From CAWJMD01 sp963700925 (lineage in GTDB: Bacteria; Actinomycetota; Actinomycetes; Actinomycetales; CAWJMD01): DNA of 64,000 nucleotides. The stretch covers positions 1,922,001 through 1,986,000 of the forward strand of contig OY969553.1 of NCBI GenBank assembly GCA_963700925.1, given 5' to 3'. Position 1 is the first letter of the stretch, and each line of letters starts with the position of its first letter. The notes under the pieces were generated by a model, which was not told where the DNA came from, made no database searches, and saw only the letters and a program-made list of their open reading frames with translations. The position numbers were made by a program, and so were the translations under genes. This document shows positions 16,821 to 24,224 of this stretch, piece after piece.

Positions 16821-16878
16821 CGCGTGCCCTCTCCGTCCCAAAGCCGCCTGTCGAAGCCCAGCGTAGGTACCGCTGGGA

Positions 16879-16914
16879 CCTACTGAGCGGCCTACTGAGC
16901 GGCCTACTGAGCGG
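16879..16914. repeat. 12-nt tandem repeat across the MarR stop codon
   Basis: Three perfect copies of CCTACTGAGCGG. Read on the coding strand each copy supplies Ala-Ala-Gln-stop in the same frame, so the stop codon of the MarR gene has been triplicated (TAGs at 16904, 16892, 16880). Confidence 0.9.
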
Positions 16915-17401
16915 CCTGCCGTGCCTCATCCAGCGGTGCCCGGTCGGGCGCCTCGCGGTCGAGGTGCGCGCGGACGGTCTCGAACACCTCGCCGAGGACC
17001 CTCAGCTGCTCCGGGGTCACCAGGTCGAAGAGGTTGTCGCGGACGGCCTGCACGTGACCGGGGGCCGCCTCCTTGACGACGGCCCAGCCCTCGTCGGTGA
17101 GGACCGCGAGGTTGCCGCGACGGTCGGTCGACGCGCGCTCGCGGCGCACCCAGCCCTTCTCCGTCAGTCGGTCGACGGCGTGCGACAGCCGGCTCGGGGA
17201 CGAGCTGACGATCTCGGCCAGCTGGCTCATGCGCAGAGCCCGTCCCGGGGCCTCCGAGAGCATCGCGAGGACGATGTAGTACGTGTGCGGCAGGCCGCTC
17301 TCGTCCTGGATCTGGCGCTCGAGAGCCTGTGGCAGCTTGCGCGAGACAGCGAGATACGCGCGCCACACCCGCTGTTCCTCGTCGTCGAGCCACCGCGTCA
17401 C
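16904..17401 (-). CDS. MarR-family transcriptional regulator
   Basis: 165 residues from the GTG at 17401, which begins the typical TRWLDDEEQRVWRAYL opening. Winged helix at about 35-110: PHTYYIVLAMLSEAPGRALRMSQLAEIVSSSPSRLSHAVDRLTEKGWVRRERASTDRRGNLAVLTDEGW (the DRR of the wing is conserved). Binds DNA as a dimer and usually responds to phenolic or lipophilic ligands. It is divergent from an SDR gene 187 bp away, its most probable target. C-terminus ends inside a tandem repeat that triples the stop codon. Confidence 0.9.
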   Translation of the reverse strand: MTRWLDDEEQRVWRAYLAVSRKLPQALERQIQDESGLPHTYYIVLAMLSEAPGRALRMSQLAEIVSSSPSRLSHAVDRLTEKGWVRRERASTDRRGNLAVLTDEGWAVVKEAAPGHVQAVRDNLFDLVTPEQLRVLGEVFETVRAHLDREAPDRAPLDEARQAAQ

Positions 17402-17588
17402 CCGGCAAGGGTAGGTGACCCCCGCCCGGCCGGCGTGGACTTCCGGGTGAGTCCCGCCACGATTCCTTGACGGTGCGCTGCCCGGGCTGACGCAATGGGC
17501 CACAGGCCGACGTCAGTGACCCGTGCCCCTGGCGCGTCACCGTCCGCCGTCAATGCCCTTACCCCGCAACCACCGAGGAGTCAGCCGA

Positions 17589-18422
17589 ATGTCGCGCAGC
17601 CTGAACGGATCGACCCTGATCATGTCCGGCGGCAGCCGGGGAATCGGGCTGGCGATCGCACTGCGTGCCGCGCGCGAGGGCGCGAACGTGACGCTGCTGG
17701 CCAAGACCGCCGACCCGCACCCCCAGCTCGAGGGCACCGTGTTCTCCGCGGCCGAGCAGATCGAGGCCGCCGGGGGCCACGCCCTGCCGATCGTGGGTGA
17801 CGTCCGCGACGACGATCACGTGCTCGGCGCCGTACAGCGGACGGTGGAGCAGTTCGGTGGCATCGACGTGGTCGTGAACAACGCGTCCGCGATCGACCTC
17901 TCCCCGGCGCGGACGATCTCGATGAAGAAGTACGACCTCATGCAGGACATCAACGCGCGTGGCACGTTCCTGTTGTCGCGCACCGCAGTTCCCGCTCTGG
18001 AGAAGTCGGCGAACCCGCATGTGCTGACTCTTTCGCCGCCCCTGAACCTCGACCCGAAGTGGGCCGGCGGGCATCTTGCGTACACGATGGCGAAGTACGG
18101 GATGAGCCTGGTGACACTGGGTCTCGCGGGGGAGCTCGCCGACGCCGGCATCGCGGTGAACTCGCTGTGGCCACGCACCCTGATCGCCACCGCAGCCGTC
18201 AAGAACCTGCTCGGCGGCGCAGCGGCGATGGCACGATCGCGCACGCCGGAGATCGTGGCCGACGCCGCCTATGCCGTCATCACGACGCCGTCGCGCGAGC
18301 TGACCGGCCAGTTCCTGGTCGACGACGAGGTGCTCGCCAAGACGGGCGTGACCGACCTCTCGGGCTACCTGGCCGACGGCGCCACCGAGGCGTCACTGCA
18401 GCCCGACATCTTCCTGGACTGA
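17589..18422 (+). CDS. SDR-family oxidoreductase (HSDL2-like)
   Basis: 277 residues; ATG at 17589 after GAGGAG. NAD(P)-binding loop SGGSRGIG at about 12-19, NNASAIDLSP (NNAG-like) at about 95-105, and active-site YTMAK near residue 160. The segment LTLSPPLNLDPKW before the Tyr and the LWPRTLIATAAV section match the family containing the dehydrogenase domain of HSDL2. The substrate is probably a fatty or other hydrophobic alcohol/ketone (inference). Divergent from the MarR gene; a palindromic element follows the stop. Confidence 0.88.
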   Translation: MSRSLNGSTLIMSGGSRGIGLAIALRAAREGANVTLLAKTADPHPQLEGTVFSAAEQIEAAGGHALPIVGDVRDDDHVLGAVQRTVEQFGGIDVVVNNASAIDLSPARTISMKKYDLMQDINARGTFLLSRTAVPALEKSANPHVLTLSPPLNLDPKWAGGHLAYTMAKYGMSLVTLGLAGELADAGIAVNSLWPRTLIATAAVKNLLGGAAAMARSRTPEIVADAAYAVITTPSRELTGQFLVDDEVLAKTGVTDLSGYLADGATEASLQPDIFLD

Positions 18423-18445
18423 CCACGCCGCAACCCCTTCAAGTC

Positions 18446-18570
18446 GTTGCTCCTCCTACCCACACGTCGCCCGTGGCTCGCTCGTCCTGCCCACACGATT
18501 CGGCACGAACTGTGTGGGCTGCAGGAGCGACCCACAGCGGTGACGTGGGTGGGGGGAGCAACGGGGGTCA
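18446..18570. repeat. Dispersed palindromic element, copy A
   Basis: Between the convergent SDR and acyl-CoA dehydrogenase genes. Outer arms GTTGCTCCTCCTACCCAC (from 18446) and GTGGGTGGGGGGAGCAAC (to 18562) pair imperfectly. An inner hairpin pairs CTGCCCACAC with GTGTGGGCTGCAG. The right arm runs through GAGCAACGGGGGTCA directly into the dehydrogenase stop codon (18568-18570). Related copies lie at 53741-53860 and 56702-56810. Probably a bidirectional terminator that is also a repeat family. Confidence 0.8.
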
Positions 18571-19713
18571 GGCGCGGGCCAGGTGGCGGCTGATCACGAG
18601 GCGCTGGATCTGGTTGGTGCCCTCGAAGATCTGCATCACCTTGGCCTCGCGCATGTAGCGCTCGACCGGGAAGTCGCGCGTGTAGCCGTAGCCGCCGAGC
18701 ACCTGGACGGCGTCCGTCGTCACCTGCATGCACGCGTCGGTGGCGACCAGCTTCGCGACGGACGCCTGCCGGCTGAAGGGGCGGCCGAGGTCCTTGAGGC
18801 GCGCGGCGGCGAGCATGGTGGCGCGTGCCGACTCGACGGCGGCGGCCATGTCGGCGAGCAGGAAGCCGAGCCCCTGGTGGTCGATGATCGCCTGGCCGAA
18901 CGACTGCCGCTCCTTGGCGTACGCGACCGCGTCGTCGAGCGCTCCCTGTGCGAGACCGACTGCGACAGCGGCGATCCCGAGGCGTCCCGAGTCCAGCGCG
19001 TCCAGGGCGATCGGCAGTCCCTGACCGGGCTCGCCGACCAGGCGGTCACCGTCCACGAACACGTCGTCGAAGTTGACGAGCGTGGTGTGGTCGCAGTGCA
19101 GGCCCATCTTCTTCTCGGGCGCCCCGAACGACAGGCCCTCGGCTTCGGCCGGGACGAGGAAGCACGAGATGCCCCGGCCACCATCGGGAGAGGTGCGCAC
19201 GAAAGACGTGTAGTAGTCGGCGTGACCACCGTGCGAGATCCACGCCTTCGTGCCCTTGACCCGGTAGCCGCCACCCTCGGCCACGGCCTTCGTCGTCATC
19301 GCAGCCGGGTCGGAGCCCGCGTGCGGCTCCGAGAGGCAGTAGGCGCCGAGCAGCTCACCGCCGAGCATGTCGGGCAGGAACCGTTGCTGCTGTTCGGGTG
19401 TGCCGTACTGGGCGAGTGGGAACGCCGTCAGACCGTGCACGCTGACACCGACACCGATGCTCGCCCAGCGGGACGCCAGCACCTCGAGCACCTGCAGGTA
19501 GACCTCGTACGGCTGGCCGCCGCCGCCGAGCTCCTCCGCGTACGGCAGGCCGAGCAGCCCGGACCGCCCGAGCAGCGCGAACACGTCGCGTGGGAAGCGC
19601 TCGTCGGCCTCGTCCTTCGCGGCGCGGGGGGCCAGCTCCTTGTCGGCGATCTCCGTGGTGAGGGCGAGCAGGTCCTCGGCCTCGGGGGTTGGCAGGATGC
19701 GCTCGACCTTCAC
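18568..19713 (-). CDS. Acyl-CoA dehydrogenase
   Basis: 381 residues from a GTG. Classic three-domain flavoprotein: helical N-terminus, middle domain with YCLSEPHAGSDPAAMTTKA (FAD/substrate signature) and TKAWISHGG, and C-terminal RQSFGQAIIDHQGLGFLLADMA with the catalytic Glu in FEGTNQIQRLVISRHLA near residue 365. That Glu position is the one used by short/medium-chain enzymes. It performs the first oxidation step of fatty-acid or branched-chain acyl-CoA degradation. Divergent from an SDR-TetR operon that probably controls it. Confidence 0.94.
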   Translation of the reverse strand: MKVERILPTPEAEDLLALTTEIADKELAPRAAKDEADERFPRDVFALLGRSGLLGLPYAEELGGGGQPYEVYLQVLEVLASRWASIGVGVSVHGLTAFPLAQYGTPEQQQRFLPDMLGGELLGAYCLSEPHAGSDPAAMTTKAVAEGGGYRVKGTKAWISHGGHADYYTSFVRTSPDGGRGISCFLVPAEAEGLSFGAPEKKMGLHCDHTTLVNFDDVFVDGDRLVGEPGQGLPIALDALDSGRLGIAAVAVGLAQGALDDAVAYAKERQSFGQAIIDHQGLGFLLADMAAAVESARATMLAAARLKDLGRPFSRQASVAKLVATDACMQVTTDAVQVLGGYGYTRDFPVERYMREAKVMQIFEGTNQIQRLVISRHLARA

Positions 19714-19775
19714 GGAGCCTCCAGGTGGGAAGTGGGTCGGTGTGACGGGTGGTCACTGGACCGACGGCGTGGAAC

Positions 19776-19803
19776 CAGTACTGTAGAGGGTACGGCAGTA
19801 CTG
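19776..19803. promoter_or_regulatory. Candidate TetR operator
   Basis: Two copies of the self-complementary octamer CAGTACTG at 19776-19783 and 19796-19803, 20 bp apart (two helical turns), in the 127-bp gap between the divergent acyl-CoA dehydrogenase and SDR genes. The SDR gene is followed by a TetR regulator, so this is the natural place for its operator. No binding evidence. Confidence 0.5.
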
Positions 19804-19840
19804 TCACTAGTTCCATCAGCAGCGAGGACGAGGAGACGAC

Positions 19841-20614
19841 GTGCAGATCCAGGGTGCGGTGGCACTGGTCACCGGAGGCGGCAGCGGACTCGGTCGAGCC
19901 ACCGTCGAGTCGCTCGTGCAGGCGGGTGCCGCGGTCGTGGTGGCCGACCTCGCGTCGTCGCCCGGCCAGCAGGTCGCCGACTCGCTCGGTGACTCGCTCG
20001 GCAGACGGGTCGTCTTCGTCCCCACCGACGTCACCGACGAGACCGCCGTCGCCGCAGCGGTTCAGGCTGCCACCGACCTCGGACCGCTCAGGATCGTCGT
20101 GAACTGCGCCGGGGTCGCCACGCCCGGCAAGGTGGTCGGACGCAAGGGCCCTCTGCCGCTGGACGCGTTCGACACCGTCGTGCGCATCAACCTCGTCGGC
20201 ACCTTCAACGTGATCCGGCTGGCCACCGCAGCGATGATGCAGACCGAGCAGGTCGGCGAAGAGCGCGGGGTCATCGTCAACACGGCGTCGGCGGCGGCGT
20301 TCGACGGCCAGATCGGCCAGGCCGCCTACGCGGCGTCGAAGGGCGGCGTGGTGGGCCTGACCCTGCCGGTCGCGCGCGAGCTGGCCTCGTCCCTGATCAG
20401 GGTGATGACGATCGCCCCCGGCCTCTTCGAGACGCCGATGCTCGCCGGGCTGCCGCAGGAGGCGCAGGACTCCCTCGGCTCCCAGGTGCCGCACCCGTCG
20501 AGGCTCGGTCGCCCGTCCGAGTACGCGGCCCTGGTGCAGCACATCGTCGAGAACCCGATGCTCAACGGCGAGGTGATCCGCCTCGACGGTGCCATCCGGA
20601 TGGCACCGAAGTGA
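19841..20614 (+). CDS. SDR 3-hydroxyacyl-CoA dehydrogenase (HSD17B10 type)
   Basis: 257 residues, GTG start. TGGGSGLGRAT nucleotide-binding loop at about 11-21, NCAGVATPGK (NNAG equivalent), and YAASKGGVVGLT active site near residue 165. The KVVGRKGPLPLDAFDTVVRINLVGTFNVIRL segment, NTASAAAFDGQIGQAAYAASK, and the final PMLNGEVIRLDGAIRM are diagnostic of type-10 17-beta-HSD / 3-hydroxy-2-methylbutyryl-CoA dehydrogenases. Together with the divergent acyl-CoA dehydrogenase it could serve beta-oxidation of branched or short acyl-CoA. The TetR gene starts 5 nt downstream. Confidence 0.92.
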   Translation: MQIQGAVALVTGGGSGLGRATVESLVQAGAAVVVADLASSPGQQVADSLGDSLGRRVVFVPTDVTDETAVAAAVQAATDLGPLRIVVNCAGVATPGKVVGRKGPLPLDAFDTVVRINLVGTFNVIRLATAAMMQTEQVGEERGVIVNTASAAAFDGQIGQAAYAASKGGVVGLTLPVARELASSLIRVMTIAPGLFETPMLAGLPQEAQDSLGSQVPHPSRLGRPSEYAALVQHIVENPMLNGEVIRLDGAIRMAPK

Positions 20615-20618
20615 CCCC

Positions 20619-21176
20619 GTGACCGCCCGGCGCCAACAGCTTTTCGACGACCTCGTCGCGCTGTTCCTGGCCGAAGGCTTCGCGCAGTTCACGCTCGACG
20701 ACCTGGCCGCCCGCCTGCGCTGCTCGAAGTCGACGCTCTACCAGCTGGCCGGCAGCAAGGAGCAGCTCGCGCGTGCGGTCGCCGTCCACTTCTTCAAGGG
20801 CGCGGCCGAGCGGGTCGAGGGCGCACTCTCCCAGGTCGTCGGGGCACGCGCGCGGGTCGACGCCTACCTGCGCGCGGTGGCCGACGAGCTGGAAGCAGCG
20901 TCGAGCGAGTTCTTCTCCGACCTCCAGTCGTTCGAGCCGGGACGCGACGTGTACCGGCGCAACACCCAGATCGCCGCCGAGCGGGTCGGGGAGCTGATCG
21001 CCGTGGGGGTCAAAGCCGGCGAGTTCCGCGCTGTCTCAGCCGCTTTCGTCGCCGACGTGGTGTCAGCCCAGATGGTGCGCATCCAGCAGCGAGAGGTGCA
21101 GGCCCGGACCGGCATCGAGGACGCCGAGGCCTACGCGGCGCTCGCCGACCTCGTGCTGCGGGGCATCTCGTCGTGA
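20619..21176 (+). CDS. TetR-family transcriptional regulator
   Basis: 185 residues; GTG at 20619, immediately after the SDR stop. N-terminal HTH (RQQLFDDLVALFLAEGFAQFTLDDLAARLRCSKSTLYQLAGSKEQLARAVAVHFF, residues 4-58) and an all-helical ligand domain. In the same operon as the SDR gene. TetR proteins in fatty-acid loci commonly sense acyl-CoA (inference here). Two CAGTACTG boxes in the divergent promoter region are its likely site. Confidence 0.92.
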   Translation: MTARRQQLFDDLVALFLAEGFAQFTLDDLAARLRCSKSTLYQLAGSKEQLARAVAVHFFKGAAERVEGALSQVVGARARVDAYLRAVADELEAASSEFFSDLQSFEPGRDVYRRNTQIAAERVGELIAVGVKAGEFRAVSAAFVADVVSAQMVRIQQREVQARTGIEDAEAYAALADLVLRGISS

Positions 21177-21215
21177 CGGGCGGCGTCCGAAGGGGTCCTC
21201 CGTCCGAAGAGATCT

Positions 21216-21229
21216 CTGACTAAAGTCAG
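21216..21229. promoter_or_regulatory. Candidate autoregulatory MarR operator
   Basis: Inverted repeat CTGACT-AA-AGTCAG four nt upstream of the GTG start of the MarR-GNAT fusion gene. The TGACTAAAGTCA core is a typical MarR-type dyad, and its position over the start region would allow autorepression. Confidence 0.55.
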
Positions 21230-21233
21230 GTAA

Positions 21234-22151
21234 GTGGACGAGGCGACGATCGCGAAGGTTCGGCGGTTCAACCGGACCGTCACCCAGCGGGTCGGTGCTC
21301 TGCACGACCACTACCTCGGCGGCGGGCGACCCCTCGGCGAGGCGCGCGTGCTCTGGGAGATCGGTGACGGCGGCTGTGACGTCCGAGTCCTGAGGCAGCG
21401 CCTCGACCTCGACTCCGGCTACCTCAGCCGGCTGCTGCGCTCGCTCGAGGCAGCGGCGCTGATCACGGTCGGTCCGGGCGACCGCGACAAGCGCGTCAGG
21501 ACGGCCCGGCTGACCAAGAAGGGCCGGGCCGAACGGGCGTTGCTGGACGAGCGGAGTGAGGGTCTGGCCCGCTCACTGCTCGACCCGCTCACCGCGACTC
21601 AGCGCGAGCGCCTCGTCGTGGCCATGAGCGAGGTCGAGCGTCTCCTGACCGGTGCCCTGGTCGGGATCGACGCCGTCGACCCGGCCCAGCCCAACGCGCA
21701 GCACTGCCTGGCTGAGTACTTCGCCGAGCTCGACCGCCGGTTCGACACCGGCTTCGACCCGTCCGACAGCCTGCCCTTCCGCCTCGACGACATGCGTCCG
21801 CCTGCTGGGGTGTTCCTGGTCGCGACCCTTCACGGTGACGCAATCGGCTGTGTCGCACTGAAGTTCCATGGCCCCGAACCATCCGGGCTCAAATCGGCCC
21901 GGGGTCTCAGATGGACGGAGATCAAACGCATGTGGGTCGCCGAGAGCGCGCGAGGGCTGGGCGTCGGTCGACGGCTGCTCACCGAGCTCGAGCGCCGGGC
22001 CGCCGAGCGCGGACACTTCACCGTCCGCCTCGAGACGAACAAAGCACTGACCGAGGCGATCGCCATGTACCGGTCAGCCGGATTCCGAGAGGTCGACGCG
22101 TACAACGACGAACCGTACGGCGACCACTGGTTCGAGAAGGACCTGGACTGA
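21234..22151 (+). CDS. MarR-type HTH / GNAT acetyltransferase fusion
   Basis: 305 residues, GTG start. Residues 1-145 form a MarR winged helix (RVLRQRLDLDSGYLSRLLRSLEAAALITV as recognition region, then DRDKRVRTARLTKKGRAERALL). Residues 155-305 form a GNAT domain with EIKRMWVAESARGLGVGRRLLTELERRA (acetyl-CoA loop RGLGVG) and VRLETNKALTEAIAMYRSAGFREVDAYNDEPYGDHWFEKDL. The fusion is a recurrent bacterial type. It presumably couples small-molecule or protein acetylation to gene control. It stands alone, with a MarR-like dyad just upstream. Its stop abuts the stop of the next convergent gene. Confidence 0.9.
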   Translation: MDEATIAKVRRFNRTVTQRVGALHDHYLGGGRPLGEARVLWEIGDGGCDVRVLRQRLDLDSGYLSRLLRSLEAAALITVGPGDRDKRVRTARLTKKGRAERALLDERSEGLARSLLDPLTATQRERLVVAMSEVERLLTGALVGIDAVDPAQPNAQHCLAEYFAELDRRFDTGFDPSDSLPFRLDDMRPPAGVFLVATLHGDAIGCVALKFHGPEPSGLKSARGLRWTEIKRMWVAESARGLGVGRRLLTELERRAAERGHFTVRLETNKALTEAIAMYRSAGFREVDAYNDEPYGDHWFEKDLD

Positions 22152-22490
22152 CTACCCGAAAAGGTCGTCCAGGAACGACTCCTTCTTCTTCTTGCGCTTG
22201 TCGCCGTAGCCGTACTGCCCATGCTGCTGCCCGTGCCCCTGCCCGCGCCCCTGGGCCTGCTGCATCACCTGACCGACCATCCCGCCGAGTCCGGACCCTC
22301 CAGACGGCTGGGACGTCTGCTGCCCGTGCTGGGACTGGCCCGAGTGCCAGCTGTTCTCCGCGTCGACGAGACGCTCCAGCTCGCCCCGGTCGAGGAAGAT
22401 CCCACGGCACTCCACGCACTGGTCGACGTGGACGCCGTTGCGCTCGTAGTTGCGCATCGCGCCATGACATTTGGGACAGGTCATCTCCAT
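22152..22490 (-). CDS. TFIIB-type zinc-ribbon protein
   Basis: 112 residues, ATG start. N-terminal zinc ribbon with two CxxC pairs, CPKCHGAM (residues 5-8) and CVECRG (near 25-28), followed by GIFLDRGELERLVD, the signature of the zf-TFIIB family. Then a Gln/Gly/His-rich flexible linker and a basic KRKKKKESFLDDLFG tail. Bacterial members are small and of unknown role; nucleic-acid or protein contact through the ribbon is plausible. The tail motif KKKKESFLDDLF is common in the family. Confidence 0.88.
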   Translation of the reverse strand: MEMTCPKCHGAMRNYERNGVHVDQCVECRGIFLDRGELERLVDAENSWHSGQSQHGQQTSQPSGGSGLGGMVGQVMQQAQGRGQGHGQQHGQYGYGDKRKKKKESFLDDLFG

Positions 22491-22539
22491 GCGTCGAGAA
22501 CGTGCGTCGTGACGTGAGGGTTCCCAGGCGTGCCGCGGG

Positions 22540-23268
22540 TCAGTCCACGACCCTGATCCGCACGCGGCGGAAGCCCTTGCCCTTGTTCTCGATCTTCGCC
22601 ACCTCGATCCTCCCGATCTGACGCGTGGAGGCCACGTGCGTGCCCCCGTCCGCCTGCACGTCGAGGCCGGTGATGTCGACGAGCCGCACGATCTCGACGT
22701 CGTCCGGAACCAGGTTCGTGGCCGTCCGGATGATGTCGGGAATCGCGAACGCCTCGGCCCTCGGCAGCTCGCTGATCAAGATGGCCCGGTCGGCGAGAAC
22801 CTCGACGTTGCAGGCCTCCTCGACCCGCGCCTTGAAGTCGGGAGGCACCTCAGGGAGGTTGAAGTCCATCCGCGCGGTCCCGGGCTCCATGTTGCCGCCG
22901 GTCACCAGGGAGCCGAAGTCGCGGTAGACGACGCCGGAGAGCAGGTGCAGGCCGGAGTGAGTGCGCATCAGCCAGGTGCGACGTTCGTCCTCGACGGCCC
23001 CGCGCACCGCGGTGCCGGCAGGTGGGAGCGGATCGTCCTCGTGAGCCACCAGGTACGCGTCGTCACCCTTGCGCGTGCCGACGATCCGGGTCTGGACCCC
23101 GCCCCACAGCAGCACGCCGTGGTCGGGTGGCTGGCCGCCGCCGCCCGGGTAGAACGCGGAGCGGTCGAGGACGATCCCGTTCTCCGTGTCCGAGCTGAGG
23201 ACGGTGGCGTCCCACTCGCGGAGCGTCGCGTCCAGCAGGTCGAGTCGCTGTGTCCGTCCGTCAGCCAT
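22540..23268 (-). CDS. AlaX-type alanyl-tRNA editing protein
   Basis: 242 residues from the ATG at 23268. Corresponds to the editing domain of AlaRS as a free-standing protein. N-terminal DRSAFYPGGGGQPPDHG, first zinc/catalytic motif HSGLH (HxxxH, about 100-104), and second motif DGGTHVASTRQIG near residue 220. Hydrolyses mischarged Ser- or Gly-tRNA(Ala) in trans. In the second motif the usual Cys of CGGTH is replaced by Asp. The protein therefore has HxxxH plus His but lacks one classical zinc ligand. Convergent to nothing coupled; standalone gene. Confidence 0.9.
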   Translation of the reverse strand: MADGRTQRLDLLDATLREWDATVLSSDTENGIVLDRSAFYPGGGGQPPDHGVLLWGGVQTRIVGTRKGDDAYLVAHEDDPLPPAGTAVRGAVEDERRTWLMRTHSGLHLLSGVVYRDFGSLVTGGNMEPGTARMDFNLPEVPPDFKARVEEACNVEVLADRAILISELPRAEAFAIPDIIRTATNLVPDDVEIVRLVDITGLDVQADGGTHVASTRQIGRIEVAKIENKGKGFRRVRIRVVD

Positions 23269-23351
23269 GCGGCCGAACCTACCTGGGGATCGATCCGCAT
23301 CGTGGACACCGCGTCCGCCCACTGGAGGCGCACGAATGACAGGATGCCACC

Positions 23352-23888
23352 ATGCCCGACTACGTCGCCCTTCTGCGAGGCGTAAACGTTGGAGCCCGGA
23401 CGCAGCTCAAGATGGCCGACCTGCGCGAGGTCGTCGAAGGTCTCGGCCACGAGCAGGTACGCACGTACATCAACAGCGGCAACGTCCTGTTCCGCACATC
23501 GGATCGCAGCCGAGACTCCATCGCCGACGAGATCCGCACTGCCTTGAGGGAGTTCGTCGGACGGGACATCCCCGTCATGGTGCGCAGCAAGGCTGACCTC
23601 GCTCGCGTCGCAGGGCACAACCCATTCCCCGACGCCGACCAGAAGTACCTGCACGTCGCGTTCCTCTCCGTGGCGCCCAGCTCAGCCGACATCGCGGCGA
23701 TGATGGCGCTCTTCGAGGGCCACGCCGAGCGAGCCGAGATCCGGGGCAGCGAGGCCTATGTCGACTTCCCCAACGGTGCGGGACGCAGCAAGATCGACTT
23801 CAAGCGGGTCGAGAAGGCCAGCGCCCTCGAGGCCACAGCTCGCAACTGGCGGACGGTGAACACCCTGCTGCAGAAGCTGGACGAGTAG
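23352..23888 (+). CDS. DUF1697 family protein
   Basis: 178 residues, ATG start. The whole length is DUF1697: DYVALLRGVNVGARTQLKMADLREVV at the start, VRTYINSGNVLFRT, DIPVMVRSKADLARVAGHNPF, and KRVEKASALEATARNWRTVNTLLQKL at the end (the 'TARNW.T...L' ending is diagnostic). Cytosolic alpha/beta protein whose molecular function is not established. Confidence 0.92.
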   Translation: MPDYVALLRGVNVGARTQLKMADLREVVEGLGHEQVRTYINSGNVLFRTSDRSRDSIADEIRTALREFVGRDIPVMVRSKADLARVAGHNPFPDADQKYLHVAFLSVAPSSADIAAMMALFEGHAERAEIRGSEAYVDFPNGAGRSKIDFKRVEKASALEATARNWRTVNTLLQKLDE

Positions 23889-23939
23889 CCCGCACCACGA
23901 CGCGCGACCCGAATCCCCTTCGACGAAAGGAGCACTCCC

Positions 23940-24224
23940 ATGGCCTTGTTCGTGCTGGAGCTTGCGTTCGACCAGGACGAGGGGGCGCGGCTCGCCGTCC
24001 GCCCGTCCCGCCGCGACTACCTGAAGGAGCTGTTCGACGGCGGGGCGCTCGTGATGTCGGGCCCGCTCGCCGACGACAGCGGCGCGCTCCTGGTCTACGA
24101 GGCGCCGGACTCCGGTGCCGTCGAGGCGATCGTCGCGGCGGACCCGTACACGCAGAGCGGCGGCGTGCGTCGCGTCAGCCGGCGCGAGTGGACCCCGATC
24201 TTCGGCTACGAGCCGCCCGGCTGA
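23940..24224 (+). CDS. YciI-family protein
   Basis: 94 residues, ATG start with AAAGGAG upstream. YciI/dimeric alpha-beta-barrel fold: RLAVRPSRRDYLKELFDGGALVMSGPLADDSGALLVYEAPDSGAVEAIVAADPY is the characteristic pattern, with the conserved His of most members replaced in RPSRRDYL. Catalytic role in the family is known only for a few members. Its 3' end overlaps the convergent sugar-kinase gene by 19 nt. Confidence 0.88.
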   Translation: MALFVLELAFDQDEGARLAVRPSRRDYLKELFDGGALVMSGPLADDSGALLVYEAPDSGAVEAIVAADPYTQSGGVRRVSRREWTPIFGYEPPG

